Source: Desmodesmus armatus (Eukaryota > Chlorophyta > Chlorophyceae > Sphaeropleales > Scenedesmaceae). Taken from it: DNA of 64,000 nt. This document shows, piece after piece, positions 23,789 to 36,304 of this stretch. The stretch covers positions 62,001 through 126,000 of the forward strand of contig VIIQ02000239.1 of the NCBI GenBank assembly GCA_007449985.2, read 5' to 3'. The stretch's first letter is position 1; each line of letters opens with the position of its first letter. The notes under the pieces were generated by a model. It was not told the DNA's origin, searched no databases, and saw only the letters and a list, made by a program, of their open reading frames with translations. The translations under genes were made by a program, and so were the position numbers.

Positions 23789-24673
23789 TGCCGCTGGACG
23801 TATGTACATGCATGTTGCAACCGCGCAATTGAGACATGGCTTCTATGGGTTGTGGTGTAGTGTAGCAACTGTACATTGTACTGCTGCCGTGTGTGTACAT
23901 CTCACAGGGCTCACAGGGTGACTGAAGGGAGCTGTACTGTAGGCCACACGTCCAGTTTCAGGTTGTGCTGCATCCAAGTTCTGTAATTGGAAGCAGGCTG
24001 CAACATTGCCTGCCTGATGCTGTGTTTCGCGGTTGGTGACATGAACGCATTGATGCACATGTGGCATCCACAGTGGCAGCGAAGTGACCATTGCCCAAAA
24101 CACATACATGTGCGGTGGGGGTGGTTGAAGGCATGTGTCGCTCCAGTGAGCAGCGCAGTCTGCTTCGCTCTCTGTCTTGCGTTGAGATGTGCTGCACTTG
24201 GTAACTAGTTCGCTGCAGTGCTCTTAGCTCAACTGCATCACTCTGGCCAGCATTCGTTACATCAGCCGAGTGACGGCCCAGCATTACTATGGCATGGCTG
24301 GACAGTGTGTGACCACTCTTCAGCAGCCAGCATTAATTCCACCTAGTGTACAGCAGGGCAACACAACCACTGCATATTACTGTACAAAGTGACCACTGGT
24401 CGCTCTCGCACATGACAACTGGCTGCAAAAGCAGCAATATCAAGGCACAACATGACACAACATGAATGTGTGTGCTTGTTGCAAGGGCCTGCACAGTTGA
24501 GAGGGTCTCTACTGCGTGAAGACACTATGTCATTGTGCGTGATAGCTACAAAGCAACAGCCAAAACACAGCGTCACAGATCAGCATGCATTCTGGCAAGT
24601 CTGTCACTAGTGCCGCCGTCCTCAAGGTGTGTGGGTAGCCCCAAGTCGGGTGGTGGGCCTTGGGAGGGCAGGG
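23789..24673. other. Convergent intergenic region between UFD1-UBX and ATG3
   Basis: Both neighbours end here, so it holds two 3' UTRs. No other gene, no clear terminator or repeat. A TGTAAT word at about 23981 could act as an algal-type polyadenylation signal for the plus-strand gene. Confidence 0.4.
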
Positions 24674-25187
24674 TCACGCTGCGCCCCCGACCGGCATGGT
24701 GTAGTCATATTGTATGGTGGGCACCACTGACGCGATAAACTGAGGAACAGCAACAGGTACCTGCACAGCGCAACACCACGCACCAAGGCAAGCCAAACAA
24801 TCAGGACAGCCGCCTTGGCCCATGTATGTATGGATGCGCATCCTGCTGTTGGGTGCTGCTAAACCGTGGGACCAATCACTGCAGCAGCTGACACTGCGCG
24901 CGCGCGTTAGCCAGCAACACGGACCGCAAGACGAGCAGTGGTAGATGACGGCTGTGTAACAAACCAGCGCAGCACCACAGTGCACACATTGGCCCCATCC
25001 AACCAACCCACTCACTGTTCCAGTTTGAGCTCGCTGCCCCCTGTGGCCATGTTGTCTGCCAGTTTCTTCATGACCTCTGCGTGCCTGCAGGGGTGGATGG
25101 AGGCTGCGTTCACCGACAGGTTAGGGTGGGGTCCACGGTGATGGTCTTCTGGGCATGCTCTGCTGACACATCCTGGAGCACCTGCAC

Positions 25188-25256
<69 letters not shown>

Positions 25257-26434
25257 AGCAAATCAGGGCATGACATGCACAAACACCACCAGAACAGCAA
25301 GCATTGTGCTGAGCACAGCCACAGGAAACAGGACCGAAGCCTATCACACAAAGTCTAGTATCTGCAATGGAAGACGACAGCGAGCTGTGGAAGCTGGGCC
25401 ATGATCCTCCTGCAGACTCCTGCTTACTTGACAGGCTCTGCTGGCCTGCTGCCGGTCGTGACTCTTGCCATCTGCCGTGCCCGCTTTGCATCTCCCGTGC
25501 CCATCATCACGACGCAGGCACGTTAGGCTCCTGTGCATGCAAGCACTCCAAGCACACAACCCCTGTCCTGCTGCCCCTTACCTGCGTCTCTTTCCCTCCC
25601 CCCACCCCCATGGTTACCCCCCTCCTCCCGACCACAACCCACCTCCAGTCCGGATGGGGGGTTCCAAAAGTGCTGTGGGGCTGCGGGTCAAGCACATTTG
25701 CGTTCCTGCTCACCTGCTGTGTTGTGAGTGGCTGTTTGGCCTCATCAAAGCCCACCAGCCAGAATCGGGGCACCTGGTAGTACTGGTCGTAAGTGATGTA
25801 CAGGTCATATGTGCGCGTCACCTTGATGCCACCACCACCAGCAGCAGCAGAGGGCGCAGGCAGCGCAGCCTGAAGGGCGGCAGGCACAGGACAAGCCAAA
25901 ACAGAGACACGTTGGGCGTAGGCGGGAGGGATGGGCAGCATGAGCACGGAGCTAGTTCGCAAAAGAAGAACACACAGCCACAGCACACGTCACATCCCAC
26001 CACAGCGCACGTCTCAAGCCAGCTCAGCTCGCTCCCTCGCTCCCTGCCTCCCACCTTCCTCCCTCCCTTGTCCTCTCCTTCTCTCCCTGCCTCCCCTCCC
26101 CCCTCCCAACCCTCCTCACTCCCGACCCTCCTCCCTCCCTCCCTCCCTCCCTCCCTCCCTCCCATCCCTCCTCCTTTCCACCCCTTCCTCCTTCCACCCC
26201 TCACTCCCTCCACCCCTCCCTCCTTCCCCCTTCACTCCCCCCCTCCCTCCCTCCCTCCCTCCCTCCCTCCCTTCCCTCCCTTCTGCAACCCTCCCTCCCT
26301 CCCCCTCCCTCACCCCTCCCTCCCTTCGCTCCCCCTCACTTTCAAATCCCCCTCACCCCCACCCTCTCACCTCGTCCTCAGGCTCGACTATCTCCAGGTC
26401 ATCTATGTCAGGCACATCATCCTCACACACACCA

Positions 26435-26466
<32 letters not shown>

Positions 26467-27415
26467 GGGGCCCCCACTGCCCCCCACACCCGCCGCTCCA
26501 CTGCTGCCAGCTGCTGCTGCTGTGGAGGGTGCTTCATCCAGGTCTGGTATGTCGTCCTGTCCTGCTGCTGCTGTTGACGCTGCTGCTGCTGGGTCCTGGT
26601 GTGTTGCCACCCAGCCCTCGTCATCACCACCCAGTGCAAACTCGCTGCGGGGGTCATATCGCTCCAGGTCAGTGGCACGACTCAGGCAGGGCACTGACAC
26701 AGCAAGTCAGCAAGACAGCAGCAAAAAGCGCAGGTGTTTGGCATGCTGTGGGACTACAGCCGGGTTGCTGGCAGAAGCTGCTTGCTAGTTGGGCCTCACG
26801 CAAAGAGCTAGCACCCTGCAAAGAAAGCTCAGATGCTGGCCGCCCCATATGCTGCTGGGTGGCCTAGGTTGGTGCAAACCAGCACAAGCCAGCAGCACAG
26901 AAACCTTCACGAACGTCATCAGCTTGTGGGTTACAGCCTTTCCTGTTGCTGCTGCCAGGTGTGGCCACTCACCACCGCGAGTGACCAGGTACTGCTTGTC
27001 CTGAGGAAGTAGTTGCGTGCCTTGCTGGGGTCACCAGACTCCCTGCAGGAACAGACAGCGGGTTGAATCGACAGCTGAGCCTTCCAAATACCCTCCCAGT
27101 ATACCCCACATGGTACTGGCATGCCCACCAATGTTATGTGTTCCCCACCTACCCTAGGCGGCCTGCAGGTGTTGCTCACCACTTCCATGTCGGGCATGCA
27201 CGTACTAGGTAGTCCCCAGCTATTACAAACTCTTGGGGTGTGAGCACCTGCAGCAGAAATACGCCTGCGATCAGTTGTTCTCAGCTCTACTGCTGTTGAT
27301 GCTGACTCCCCCTGCCCTCCTTGCTCACCCGCTTCTCCTCAAACTGAGACTTGGCAAGCGGAGGAAGAACTGCCTCCGCTGTCTTTTTGTAAATGCCGTG
27401 TATGGCGTTCCTCAT
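24674..27415 (-). CDS. ATG3: Autophagy E2-like conjugating enzyme ATG3 (three frameshifts)
   Basis: Seven exons: 27415-27329, 27247-27180, 27042-26973, 26693-26371, 25869-25714, 25181-25016 and 24760-24674, about 319 residues. ATG3 transfers ATG8 from ATG7 to phosphatidylethanolamine in autophagy. The match is clear: [42 protein letters not shown], an acidic DDIPDLDE linker, [15 protein letters not shown] and [10 protein letters not shown], then [15 protein letters not shown] with the catalytic Cys of the HPC motif (about residue 267), and [19 protein letters not shown] at the end. The Ala-rich linker in exon 4 is a GCN repeat. Three exons are one base short: exon 3 near 27004 (CTCAGG), exon 6 near 25127 (C run) and exon 7 near 24740 (AAG to AG). 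The exon phases require the missing bases, and an essential gene with three such lesions points to consensus error. Confidence 0.92.
25190..25258. repeat. CAG/CTG microsatellite in an ATG3 intron
   Basis: About 23 near-perfect CAG triplets (plus strand) with a few TAG interruptions, just upstream of exon 6 in the direction of ATG3 transcription; the transcript carries CUG repeats. Confidence 0.85.
26028..26370. repeat. Long CCCT/CCTT polypyrimidine tract in an ATG3 intron
   Basis: About 340 bases almost wholly of C and T on the plus strand, with several uninterrupted (CCCT)n blocks. On the transcribed product the tract is G/A-rich with dozens of GGGA units, next to the donor of exon 4. Confidence 0.85.
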
Positions 27416-27766
27416 TGGTGCTGTCGAAGCACTGGACACTCAACAGAAACACTGGATCGGACGAGAAGCGTCTGGACGGCGAAGACAGATACCAAATCAA
27501 CACTGAACGTGAATAAGCGATGATTCCTGCATTGGGATAGGGCAGGGTACAGGTCTTGGACTTGAACGGACCTTGGACATGAACGCAACAGCCTTGTGGG
27601 GAGGCTCCATGCCTGCAAAGCTATCCCCCCCCCACCCCCCAAACCACCACCATCCTACACACCACCCTGCCAGGCTGTCCTTCTAGCGCTATATGCGCAG
27701 GTGGTCCCTTGCCAGCGGGTGTGCTGGTGTGTGGGACTGCTGGGGATTGGACGCCCGTCTCCAAGC
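27416..27766. other. Upstream region of ATG3
   Basis: No gene seen. It contains a C-rich patch near 27625-27645 and should hold the ATG3 promoter; no TATA-like word stands out. Confidence 0.4.
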
Positions 27767-28028
27767 GGTCCACCACAAACCTAAGACCAGGGGGGGGGGA
27801 CGCACAGCCTATTCTTCGGAGGGGGGAGGGGTCGATCGGAGAACGAGCCTATTTTTCGGAGGGGGGAGGGGTGCAGCGGCCTGTCCCAGGGGGAAGCAGC
27901 AGTACCTAACAACAGCCTAAAACCGACACGGGGGGAGGGGTCTGTGCGCCAAACAGCATAAATTGACACAGGGGGAGGGGTTGAAGCAAACTTGGCGCCC
28001 CCCCCTGGTCTTAGGTTTGTGGTGGACC
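27767..28028. mobile_element. Non-autonomous element with about 30-bp terminal inverted repeats (MITE-like)
   Basis: GGTCCACCACAAACCTAAGA plus CCAGGGGGGG at the left end is matched in inverse at the right end (CCCCCCCTGGTCTTAGG plus TTTGTGGTGGACC, about 27998-28028). The 200-base interior has four spaced units containing GGGGGGAGGGG or GGGGGAGGGG, two of them preceded by CCTATT.TTCGGA and two by a GACAC word. There is no coding capacity. I could not identify a clear target-site duplication, so the exact ends are uncertain. Confidence 0.7.
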
Positions 28029-28224
28029 CCCAACACATGGTATGTGCATTAACAGACCATATGGCAACCAGCTGAAGCAGCCACCACCAATGCTGTTACT
28101 GTTGCTGTTGCGTGGTTCAGGCTGTCCTAAACGCCCCATAGGTCAACGAGTTTCTCAAGCCCGCAACTGCCCCACGTTGCACGTTGAGGCTTGAGAAACA
28201 AGGGGAACCCTTTCGTCAAACTCT

Positions 28225-30533
28225 ACTTGGCACAACACCCTGTCACATGGCCTGCCTGCTGGCTAGGCATTTAAATGCAACTTGTATCCGGCACCCGGCC
28301 GGCACTGCCCTCACCTCAATCCACTGGCAGACACCCCGACTTGTGCTGTGGCTGCAACTGCAACAAGGCTGCCACTCCTGCTGCTTGGAATCTGCTCTAT
28401 GTAGCGTGAGTTAGCATCCAGTACACCGCGTAGTGAAGTACTCCGCTGATGGGTCTATGCGTTGTCAAGAGTACACCAGACACAACATATGTGTATACAC
28501 CCCATGACGCGCAACACTTGGTGGTTGTACTACATCTTAGTAAGATCGCAGGTGCTGAAGCTGCCGTGTCTGTCAACAAAAGGAAGTGGTTGGTGATGCC
28601 TATGCATGTGCAGCTGAAGCTAGCACTAACACTTGGTGGTATGAATGCTGCTGCTGCATGCTGCTGTTGCTCCAGGCCCACTGCGTGCATCAGTTACAGT
28701 TCACAGCATCTGCAACACTAGCCTGACCGTACTGTCATGTGGTGGTGAGAAGATTCAGTGCAGATGGCTAACCCCGTCGCTCACACCTGGCCGGTTGTGG
28801 TTTTTGCTGTTGTTATTTGGTGTTCCTGTGGTTTAGCAGCTTGCACCCCTGGCAGGCAGCCTAGCCAGACCTGCAAGGCCTATGCAGTCACTTCAAGGCT
28901 TCAAGGCTTGAATTTTTGGCATGATGTTGCGCTGTTACACAATGGAACCTTGAATCCGCAGCCGCCACTGCCAGGCATACTGAATGGCAGGCAAATTGAC
29001 GCACATGTAGGACCAAACACCAGCAATACAGCACACCCAGGTTGATAAACGCGACAGCTTGCTGCGCGCTGCACCTGCTGTGCTGCAATGGTCTGCACAA
29101 CGGACATGCTGCACACTGCACAGTCATGTTGCTTCTGACTTTCGTGTCTCTCGAGGAACAGCACACGCACCATATACAAGCTGCTGGCCAACACGGGCTA
29201 GGTGGTTGCAAGGACTGCGCATGCAGCCCCTGCCTGTACAGCCAACACTAAGCCCTATGGAAATGAACCCAATTATTGAGGCCCTGGGCATCTGCACAGG
29301 GCAATAGGAAGTAAGTGCATGAAGCACTGATGCATGCTGTCAGCAGGCAGTTATCAAGCAAAGCAAGAGAGCAAGTGATGCTACACACCAGTCTCAGGCG
29401 GTGCAATAGCAATAAACAAGGGCCAAGGACGAGCAAGACTTGGACACCCACCACAAGACCACAACACATCTTCCAGCCACCATGCTTTGCAGCAGATGAC
29501 TACTACATGATAAACCTCAGCCTAAGCCCAGTGTCGACTTGGCAGAGGCCCAGTGTTGATTAGGCAAAGGCAGTGAGCAAAGATGTGCTCTGCCCAACTT
29601 TTATCACTGTGCCAGTCCTTGCTGGCAGTCATCATTTTGTTGTCTGACAAACACGTGCATCACCATGGTGACTGCTTAGACAACCTTTATGGGACGACAG
29701 CATGCACACATGCCGTCAACACTACAGCACCACGTGCACAGTGCAGGGGCTATTATCGCTGAAGGGAAATAAACACACATGCAACACAAACATGCACCAG
29801 CAGCTTGGCGCTGTGTACTGCTGGCATTGCACACTCTTTTATCATCGAACACAACGGCCTGGCTGCCGTTCTGCAGCATCGGCACCTACACAAGATGTGG
29901 CAAAAAGTCCATAACAAGATTGGCTGCGGATACAACAACAATGGCAAGGTAAGCACACCTTTACCACTTGAGGCTGGCCAGGCCGTCAGTCACGCCTGTT
30001 GTGGGCAGGCTGAAGAAGGAGCGGGTGGCAATGGCATCCACACCGCCCCTGAAGCTGCAACTGCCAGCTGCTGCATCAAACACAAAGCCCCAGCACACGT
30101 TGCTGTTGTCGCACAGCTTCTTGCAGTCGGCCCTGTTGGTGTTGAGTGCCCACTGGGCACCGCCTGTGACGAAGGTGCGTGCGTCGCTGCCCAGGTTGGA
30201 GCCTGCAGCCTCCCAGTCGCTCTCTGCAGCTTGGGTGATGGAGCAGTGGGCGTAGTAGCCGCTGGACATCATCTTAGCGCCCACGATAGCGCTGGCAGGG
30301 TCCTCAGCGCCCACCACGCTGGATGCGGAGCCGAGTGTGCTGGGGGGCAGCTTGTAGAGCAGCTGCTTGCCGGTGGCCACGTCAGAGGCTGCGGGAGCCA
30401 GCACCATGGTGTAGCATGTGTTGGCTGTGACGTCGTACTGTGCCATGCAGCACTGGTCGGTAGGACAGCTCCCAATGCAGGCTGCCAGGTTGTTGGCGTT
30501 GCTGCCTGCCCCCAGCAGGGTGCTGCCTGGTAC
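28225..30533 (-). repeat. Right arm of the large inverted duplication (copy C terminal exon plus 3' flank)
   Basis: This is the reverse-complement partner of 1-2065. The interval 28225-29960 is non-coding flank that matches 574-2065 with small indels; 29961-30533 is the terminal exon. The similarity of copy C to copy B continues upstream through the rest of the gene, and the similarity to A probably does too, beyond the window. Confidence 0.8.
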
Positions 30534-33500
30534 CACGTAGGCCTGTCCAGCCTCTGGTGACAGCTGGCTGCGGAGGGGCACGCAGGACTCCTTGTCAAAG
30601 GAGCCCTGGTACAGGGTGGTGCCATCGCTGAGGTAAATGTCGCCGTTGCCGTCCACAGGAGTGTAGAAGCTAGTGGTGGGGCAGGTGGTGCAGGTGGTGT
30701 CACCACCGGGGTGGAAGGAGCCGTAGGCACACACGCTGCAGGTGGGGGAGCCATTCGCCTTGCCGTAGCCAGCCACGCACACTGCAGAGGGGGACAGCGG
30801 CAGCAGCAGAAAGGGAGCGCAACAGGCAGGTGCACACACACAGTCAGATCACAGTGCCACAAGGGCTTGCAACAACAACCGTTCAGCTTGTGCTGATGAC
30901 TGCTGGTTTGAAGACGCGGCAGTGCTACAAAGCACCATTCATTGCTGTTGGAGGGCAGGGAGGGTGGCCATGGCTCATAAAGCTCATCTGGTGCTGCTGT
31001 GCTGTCGGTGCTGGCAGGGGGAGTGAAAAGCCATGAAGACAGCAAGCACACAATGTATCAGCAACGACCAAGCCTGCAGCTGCTGCTTGCCACTCACCGT
31101 CACAGGCTGTGCTGTTTGATGCTCCTGGCTCCCTGGTGCTGCTGCCTGCTGGGCACTGCTGGCACTTGGAACCGGGAGCACCTCCCTCGCCGTAGTAGCC
31201 GATGGGGCACTCCAGCACTGGCAGGTCGACCAGCTCGTCCAGGGTCACATCTGTGTTGGGGTTGAAGGCGTCGGTGGTGTTGGTGCTGTTGACCACACCG
31301 AAGCCGCCCTTGACAATGCACTCGGTGATGAACCTCTGCTGGCTGGCGTTGTCTGCGGTGGTGCGGCCTGCAGGGCACTGCTGGCAGGGCTTGCGGCTGC
31401 CCTTGGCAGAGTAGAAGCCGGGCGCACAGCGACTGGCACCTGCAGGGGGAGGGAGGCAGCACAGCAGGAGCAAGAGCAGGGTGGGTCAGGCAGAGCCAAA
31501 CACTGACGCAGGAGCCAGCCAACGCTTGAAGGAAAAGCCACAGCAGCAAGAGATACAACTTGAAGCACGGCGCCAGCACTGCTGTTGCTGCAGGTCTTGT
31601 TGGTGGCTGCCAGGTCAGGCTGTGCGACATAGTGGATGGACGTCCAACATAGGGGGGCAGCAACTTCCTGGGCAATCAGCAACATATATCACAGAGCCTG
31701 TTGGGTGCATGGTGCTCACCCTCGGAAGCGTAGCCGAATCCATCGTCGTTGACACACACATCACTGTTGTTGACCTTGATGGCGCCGTCGGTGATCATGT
31801 TACGTGCGCAGGGCTTGCAGGGAGCGGCAGCCCATCCGTAGACCTTGCCAGCAGCACCGTAGGTGTTGATAGGGCAGTCCTTGCCCACAAACTGGTTCCT
31901 GCCCTGAGCAATCATGCCCATACCAGCCTCAATGACTGCAAGACAAAAAGACGGCAACATGAGGCAAGGAAAATAGGGTGAGACGGCATGCTTGGTGTCG
32001 TGGCAAGCTGTTGATGCAGTGAAGTGTGATTCAAGGGGGTTGCCGGCAGCTGCAGCAGCCTGCTGCAGGGGCTGGGAAATGCTGCATCATGTTGCACATG
32101 TCCTGTCAGCGCCATGCTGGCACCCTTGCAGCTGGACTGAGCTGACTGCCAGGAGCTTGTGCAAGGTGGTTGCGCAAGAGATGGCTGCAAGTCAGCAGCT
32201 GCTGTTGTCAAGCATTGCTCAACCTCCCAAACCGCAGCGCTGCAGCACTCACAGCAAGAGGCAGAGGTAGCCCTGACCAGTGAGCCGTTGGCTGCCTTGG
32301 GGTTCTCGTCCAGGTCCCTGGGCTCACTGCCAATGCCCTCACCACATGCAGTGCAGGTCTCGGCCCTAGGGTCGTTGTAGATCACCCATCCCTCCCTGAA
32401 GTTGCCAGAGCCGCACTGCTGCATAGGCTGGTTCTGGACTGGGATGAAGTAGCCAGGAGGGACCACTGCAAGGCAGGAAGCAGAGTGAAGGCAAGGAGGC
32501 AGCAGCAGCAGCAGCAGCAACATGAGCACATCAGCAGTCAGTACACCATCAAGCCTGCACCGTGCCACTCTGGGCCAGAGTACCACCCCAAGGGCCCGAG
32601 GGGTGAAAGAAGCCACTTGCAACAACATGAATCCCAATAACCATGATGACAAATGGTGTACACATGCCATGTCTGTCAACTCAAGTTGCAGAGCTTCTTT
32701 GGGCATACAAACCACAGAGCAGCACATGCGTATGGAGTATCAAGCTTGCTTGAGGTGGCCAGGCCCTGTTTGACCGACTCACCGCACTCCTCAATGGACT
32801 TTGCACCCTTGACTGTCGTGACTGTGGCTGAGGGGCAGGACACGCACTGGCCCCTGAGGGAGTAGAAACCGATGTCGCACATAGTGGCGTTGGGCATGCC
32901 CTGTCCAGGCTCGGCGGTTGGTGGAGTGACAGTGGAGGGGTCGGTGACGTCCTCAAAGGTGTCGACACCATATCCAAGCAGCACCACGTTACAGTCTGAG
33001 CGCAGGCCCTTGCCGGCGCCGTCAGTGGTGATACCGGGGTTGCAGGGCAGGCACAGGGTGCCGACAGCAGCGTCAAAGTCCACATAGTTCTCACGGTAGA
33101 AGCCCTGGGGGCAGATGCGCACCAGGCCCTGGCTCATGAACCTGCCGGGAGGGATCTCTGTTGGAGGGTCAGAGGGCAGGCAGCAGAGGGACGGACGGCA
33201 GCAGCAGCAGCAGGCGGTTGGTCAGGTGTTGGCTGTTGTCCGCAGTTGAGTAGTCGGGCAAACCGTTATTAATTTTCCTGTGACAGCGCCAGCCAGTCAA
33301 CAGCAGCTGGCAGTGGAGCATTGGCTGATGTATGACACACGCTGCAGGTGCTGGAAGCTGCTCTGCATGTACATTCCCTGTGCATGTGCAACGCCAGCAG
33401 CACGGCTACTCACTGCACACAGTCTTTTTTGATGCACGCTGGCCGGCGGTCAGTTGGTTTGCAGGGTTCTCCTCCAGGCCAGACTGGCACCTCAGGCACT

Positions 33501-34273
33501 TGGACAGGCGGTTGAACTGGGGGGCGTACTCAGAGGTGGCACAGGGGCTGCCGCTGGTGGGAGAGGTGCGTGCGTAGCCTGCAGGAGCCAGGCAGTCGGA
33601 CTGGCTGCGTGCGCCTGTGTTCCTTGTGACCAGGTTGTCGCCGCAGGTGGCATTGGAGCCCCTGCTGGTGGGGTTCTCCACCTTGTCTCCTCCGGGGCAG
33701 TACTGGTTGGAAGGGCAGCGGGTGCAGGACTGTGCAGCGCTGTCAGCCTCAAAGAAGCCACGGGGGCACACTGCAAGGGAGGAAGCAGTTGCAGGGGCAG
33801 ATCAAATGCGTGTGTTAGTCAGTGCCTCCAATGTTGAGAACAAAGACAGAGGGTGTTTGTCAGAGTGCCTGCCAAAGTAGCTGTTGATCCAGCACACTGT
33901 CAGACCACGATACGTCAGCACAAGGCAACGTCAGGAAAGCAAGCTGGTGAACAGGAGAACCAGTCAGTACTGCCAGCCTGGTCCACAGGAACACCAGTCA
34001 GTACTGCCAGGTTGGCCACTCACCACACTGCAGGATGTTGTCCTGTCCGCTGGCATCCACCACAGGCTCGTAGTTGGCCAGGCAACGCAGGCACACCCAG
34101 CGGGCGACACCCATGATGTTCCTGGTGGCACAGGCACCCTGCTCACACTTGGGGATGGTGCCCAGGCAGCCGTTGGAGTTGGACAGGGCTGCATCCTGGG
34201 CCAGCTGGCGGGCATCAGAGCCAGCAAACAAAGCAACGGTGACCACAAGGGCCACGACGACGTGACAGCGCAT
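29961..34273 (-). CDS. Secreted Cys-rich GCC2/GCC3-like protein, copy C (intact)
   Basis: Seven exons, frame closing exactly at 857 residues: 34273-34024, 33770-33414, 33157-32783, 32465-32253, 31935-31720, 31439-31098 and 30781-29961. All six introns are phase 1, so every internal exon is a symmetric 1-1 module (357, 375, 213, 216 and 342 nt). A signal peptide (residues 1-22) is followed by Cys modules: CxxC-type pairs in exons 1-2 (CTRCPSNQYCPGG), CLPCNPGITT in exon 3, CTACGEG in exon 4, CKPCARNM in exon 5, CQQCPAG twice in exon 6, and CSVCAYGSF and CTTCPTTSF in exon 7. This is the pattern of ephrin-receptor-like GCC2/GCC3 repeats. Exon 7 adds about 190 residues with a PAN/apple-like Cys block. 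There is no transmembrane segment near the C-terminus, so an extracellular matrix or wall role is likely but inferred. Confidence 0.9.
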
Positions 34274-36304
34274 GTTTGTGGTGTTTGTGTTCACAGTTGT
34301 GCGTTTGTGAGGTGAACAGCAGGGACAGGTTGACTTCACAGCTGCAAAGAGTTTGGATCAGAAGCAGCGCTTGTAAGTGTCAAGCTAGCCTGAAGTTGTT
34401 GGACCGAGATCAGGTATCAAATCAGGTGTCACAGGGTCTTCTTATAGCAGACCGCTGTCACACCGGCACGGAGCTCGCCCACAGTACTCGGATCCGTCTA
34501 CGCCATGTACGCATACGGTGGCGTACAGGCAGCGACCGCTGCAGCATGGCTATTGAACCATTTAATTCTTACATTTACCGAAGCATCCTGGCTTTTGGCG
34601 CTGGTCAATGTACGATACATCATCCGTATTCATGGATATATGTACGGGCAATGTCACACCGGCAAGAGGTGCTGTTGAGAGCAGGCGCAGTCAGGCAGTG
34701 CTTCGTTATCACCAAGGTTTGTGAATTGTCGAGCCTGCATGTGCTGCGGTGGCGCTGTAGCGTATTAAGAATCATGGCTCACGTTCAGATCATTGGTGGG
34801 TCTATGCCTGGCATTGGAGCATCACCCGCAAGGCACTCGTCATGTGCCTGAATTCGGAGTCAGAGGAATCATCCCCGTGCTGAAGGGCAGGGAGTAATAA
34901 GGGAGGAATAGTAGCCTACTGAACGAGAGACCCGCATGAACGCTGCCAGACTGTGCCAGGAAATGTAGCACTACAAGGCTCACAAGCAAAGCAATTCACA
35001 TAACACGGAACTGCTTACACTAATTTGGGCAGCCACTCACACAGCAACGCTGCACCACAGGCATTGGCCAACAGCTCATATAGCTCCAGAGCAGTCCAAC
35101 AAAACGACAGGAAGCGCCACCTTGTGTTCAGGCCTAATGTTGGTGATGGTGCCAGGACAACACTGCTTTGCAGCAGCACATCAAACCTTGGCAATCAGGC
35201 ACCATGACTGGAACGGGCAGTAACTCTTCACATCACCCCGATCTAAGCAATGAGGGTGCAGGACAAGTGCGTGGCAGTGTGCAGGGGATGCACGCATGTC
35301 GCACGTATTACGTCAGTAGTACTGACACTCACAGGATGCCACAACACACTAACAAAGCAGTGAGCACCGGAGTAATATGCACCCAGCCGACAAGCAGCAA
35401 CAACCGAGCATCCCTGCGGCACTTGCCACTCACTACGATTTACAACCCAAACCCTCTGCCTGTAGCACCTCTCAGACGCTGCATCACACTTCCAAACACA
35501 CCCAAATACCACTCTGGACATCCCACTCTAAGCCTCCTGAGGCCCTCAGCCAGGACCCCTGCCTGCCGAACCCACCTCTCTGCAATCTTGTTGTACAAAA
35601 CACACCTGCCTGCCAGCTGCCATTGGCAGCTGACCCACTTGCGGGCAGAATCGCTTCACGAGGCAGCAACAACGTGAGAAGCAATGTACTACCACAGTAG
35701 TACAGCTGCATGGACAGGGTGCAAGACCAGAGCCCGTGCCTCAATCTGTCAGGGCACTTTGTCAAACCTGCGCTACAGAGACACACACCAACAGGGTGCA
35801 TGCTATAATGTTTCTGCATGCTATTCACATGCATGTACAGCAGCAACAAGGAAGCATGACGCAAACATGCTACATGCACCAACATTTGCATGGGCAGTGC
35901 AGGCTTGCAGCTGCCAACACCACTCACCCATGCGGGTGCACTCAACAACATGCAGCAGTCCCAGCAAACCAGGATGCAGTGCAGCCAAAGTGCCCACCGC
36001 CCAGCCATCATGTGTTGCTGCACCCACAATGGATTATGTTTCACCCACACAAACGACATACATGTATGTTTGTACATAGCTAAGCGCCACACGCAGCTTG
36101 CATACCAAACACAAGCTTAATCTCAAACACACACAAACCAAGCTTCCATTTTAGGGTCACCTTGATGGTGCAATGCCATCCACCACAAACTCTGCCTCGG
36201 GCCCCCGGCAATTGGGTTCGCCTAATTACGCTGTGTGCGGCCAGCCGGTGGGAGTCCGCCCCCATGGTAAAACCAACAAACGAAAAAAAACATCCACAGG
36301 CAGG
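34274..36304. other. 5' region of copy C and 3' flank of the GH32 gene
   Basis: 34274-34670 mirrors the 5' flank of copy B. Beyond that no exon or domain is supported in about 1.6 kb. Open frames between 35100 and 36100 are of random-looking composition. The poly-A-like GAAAAAAAACATCC near 36283 lies just past the GH32 stop. Confidence 0.45.
34441..34446 (-). promoter_or_regulatory. Likely TATA box of copy C
   Basis: TATAAG on the minus strand in the context CAGCGGTCTGCTATAAG, the same context as TATAAAA in copy B, about 170 bases before the start codon. Confidence 0.5.

Noticed and set aside
25818..26313. Minus-strand frames full of Gly, Arg and Glu
   Set aside because: They are translations of the CCCT tract in an ATG3 intron.
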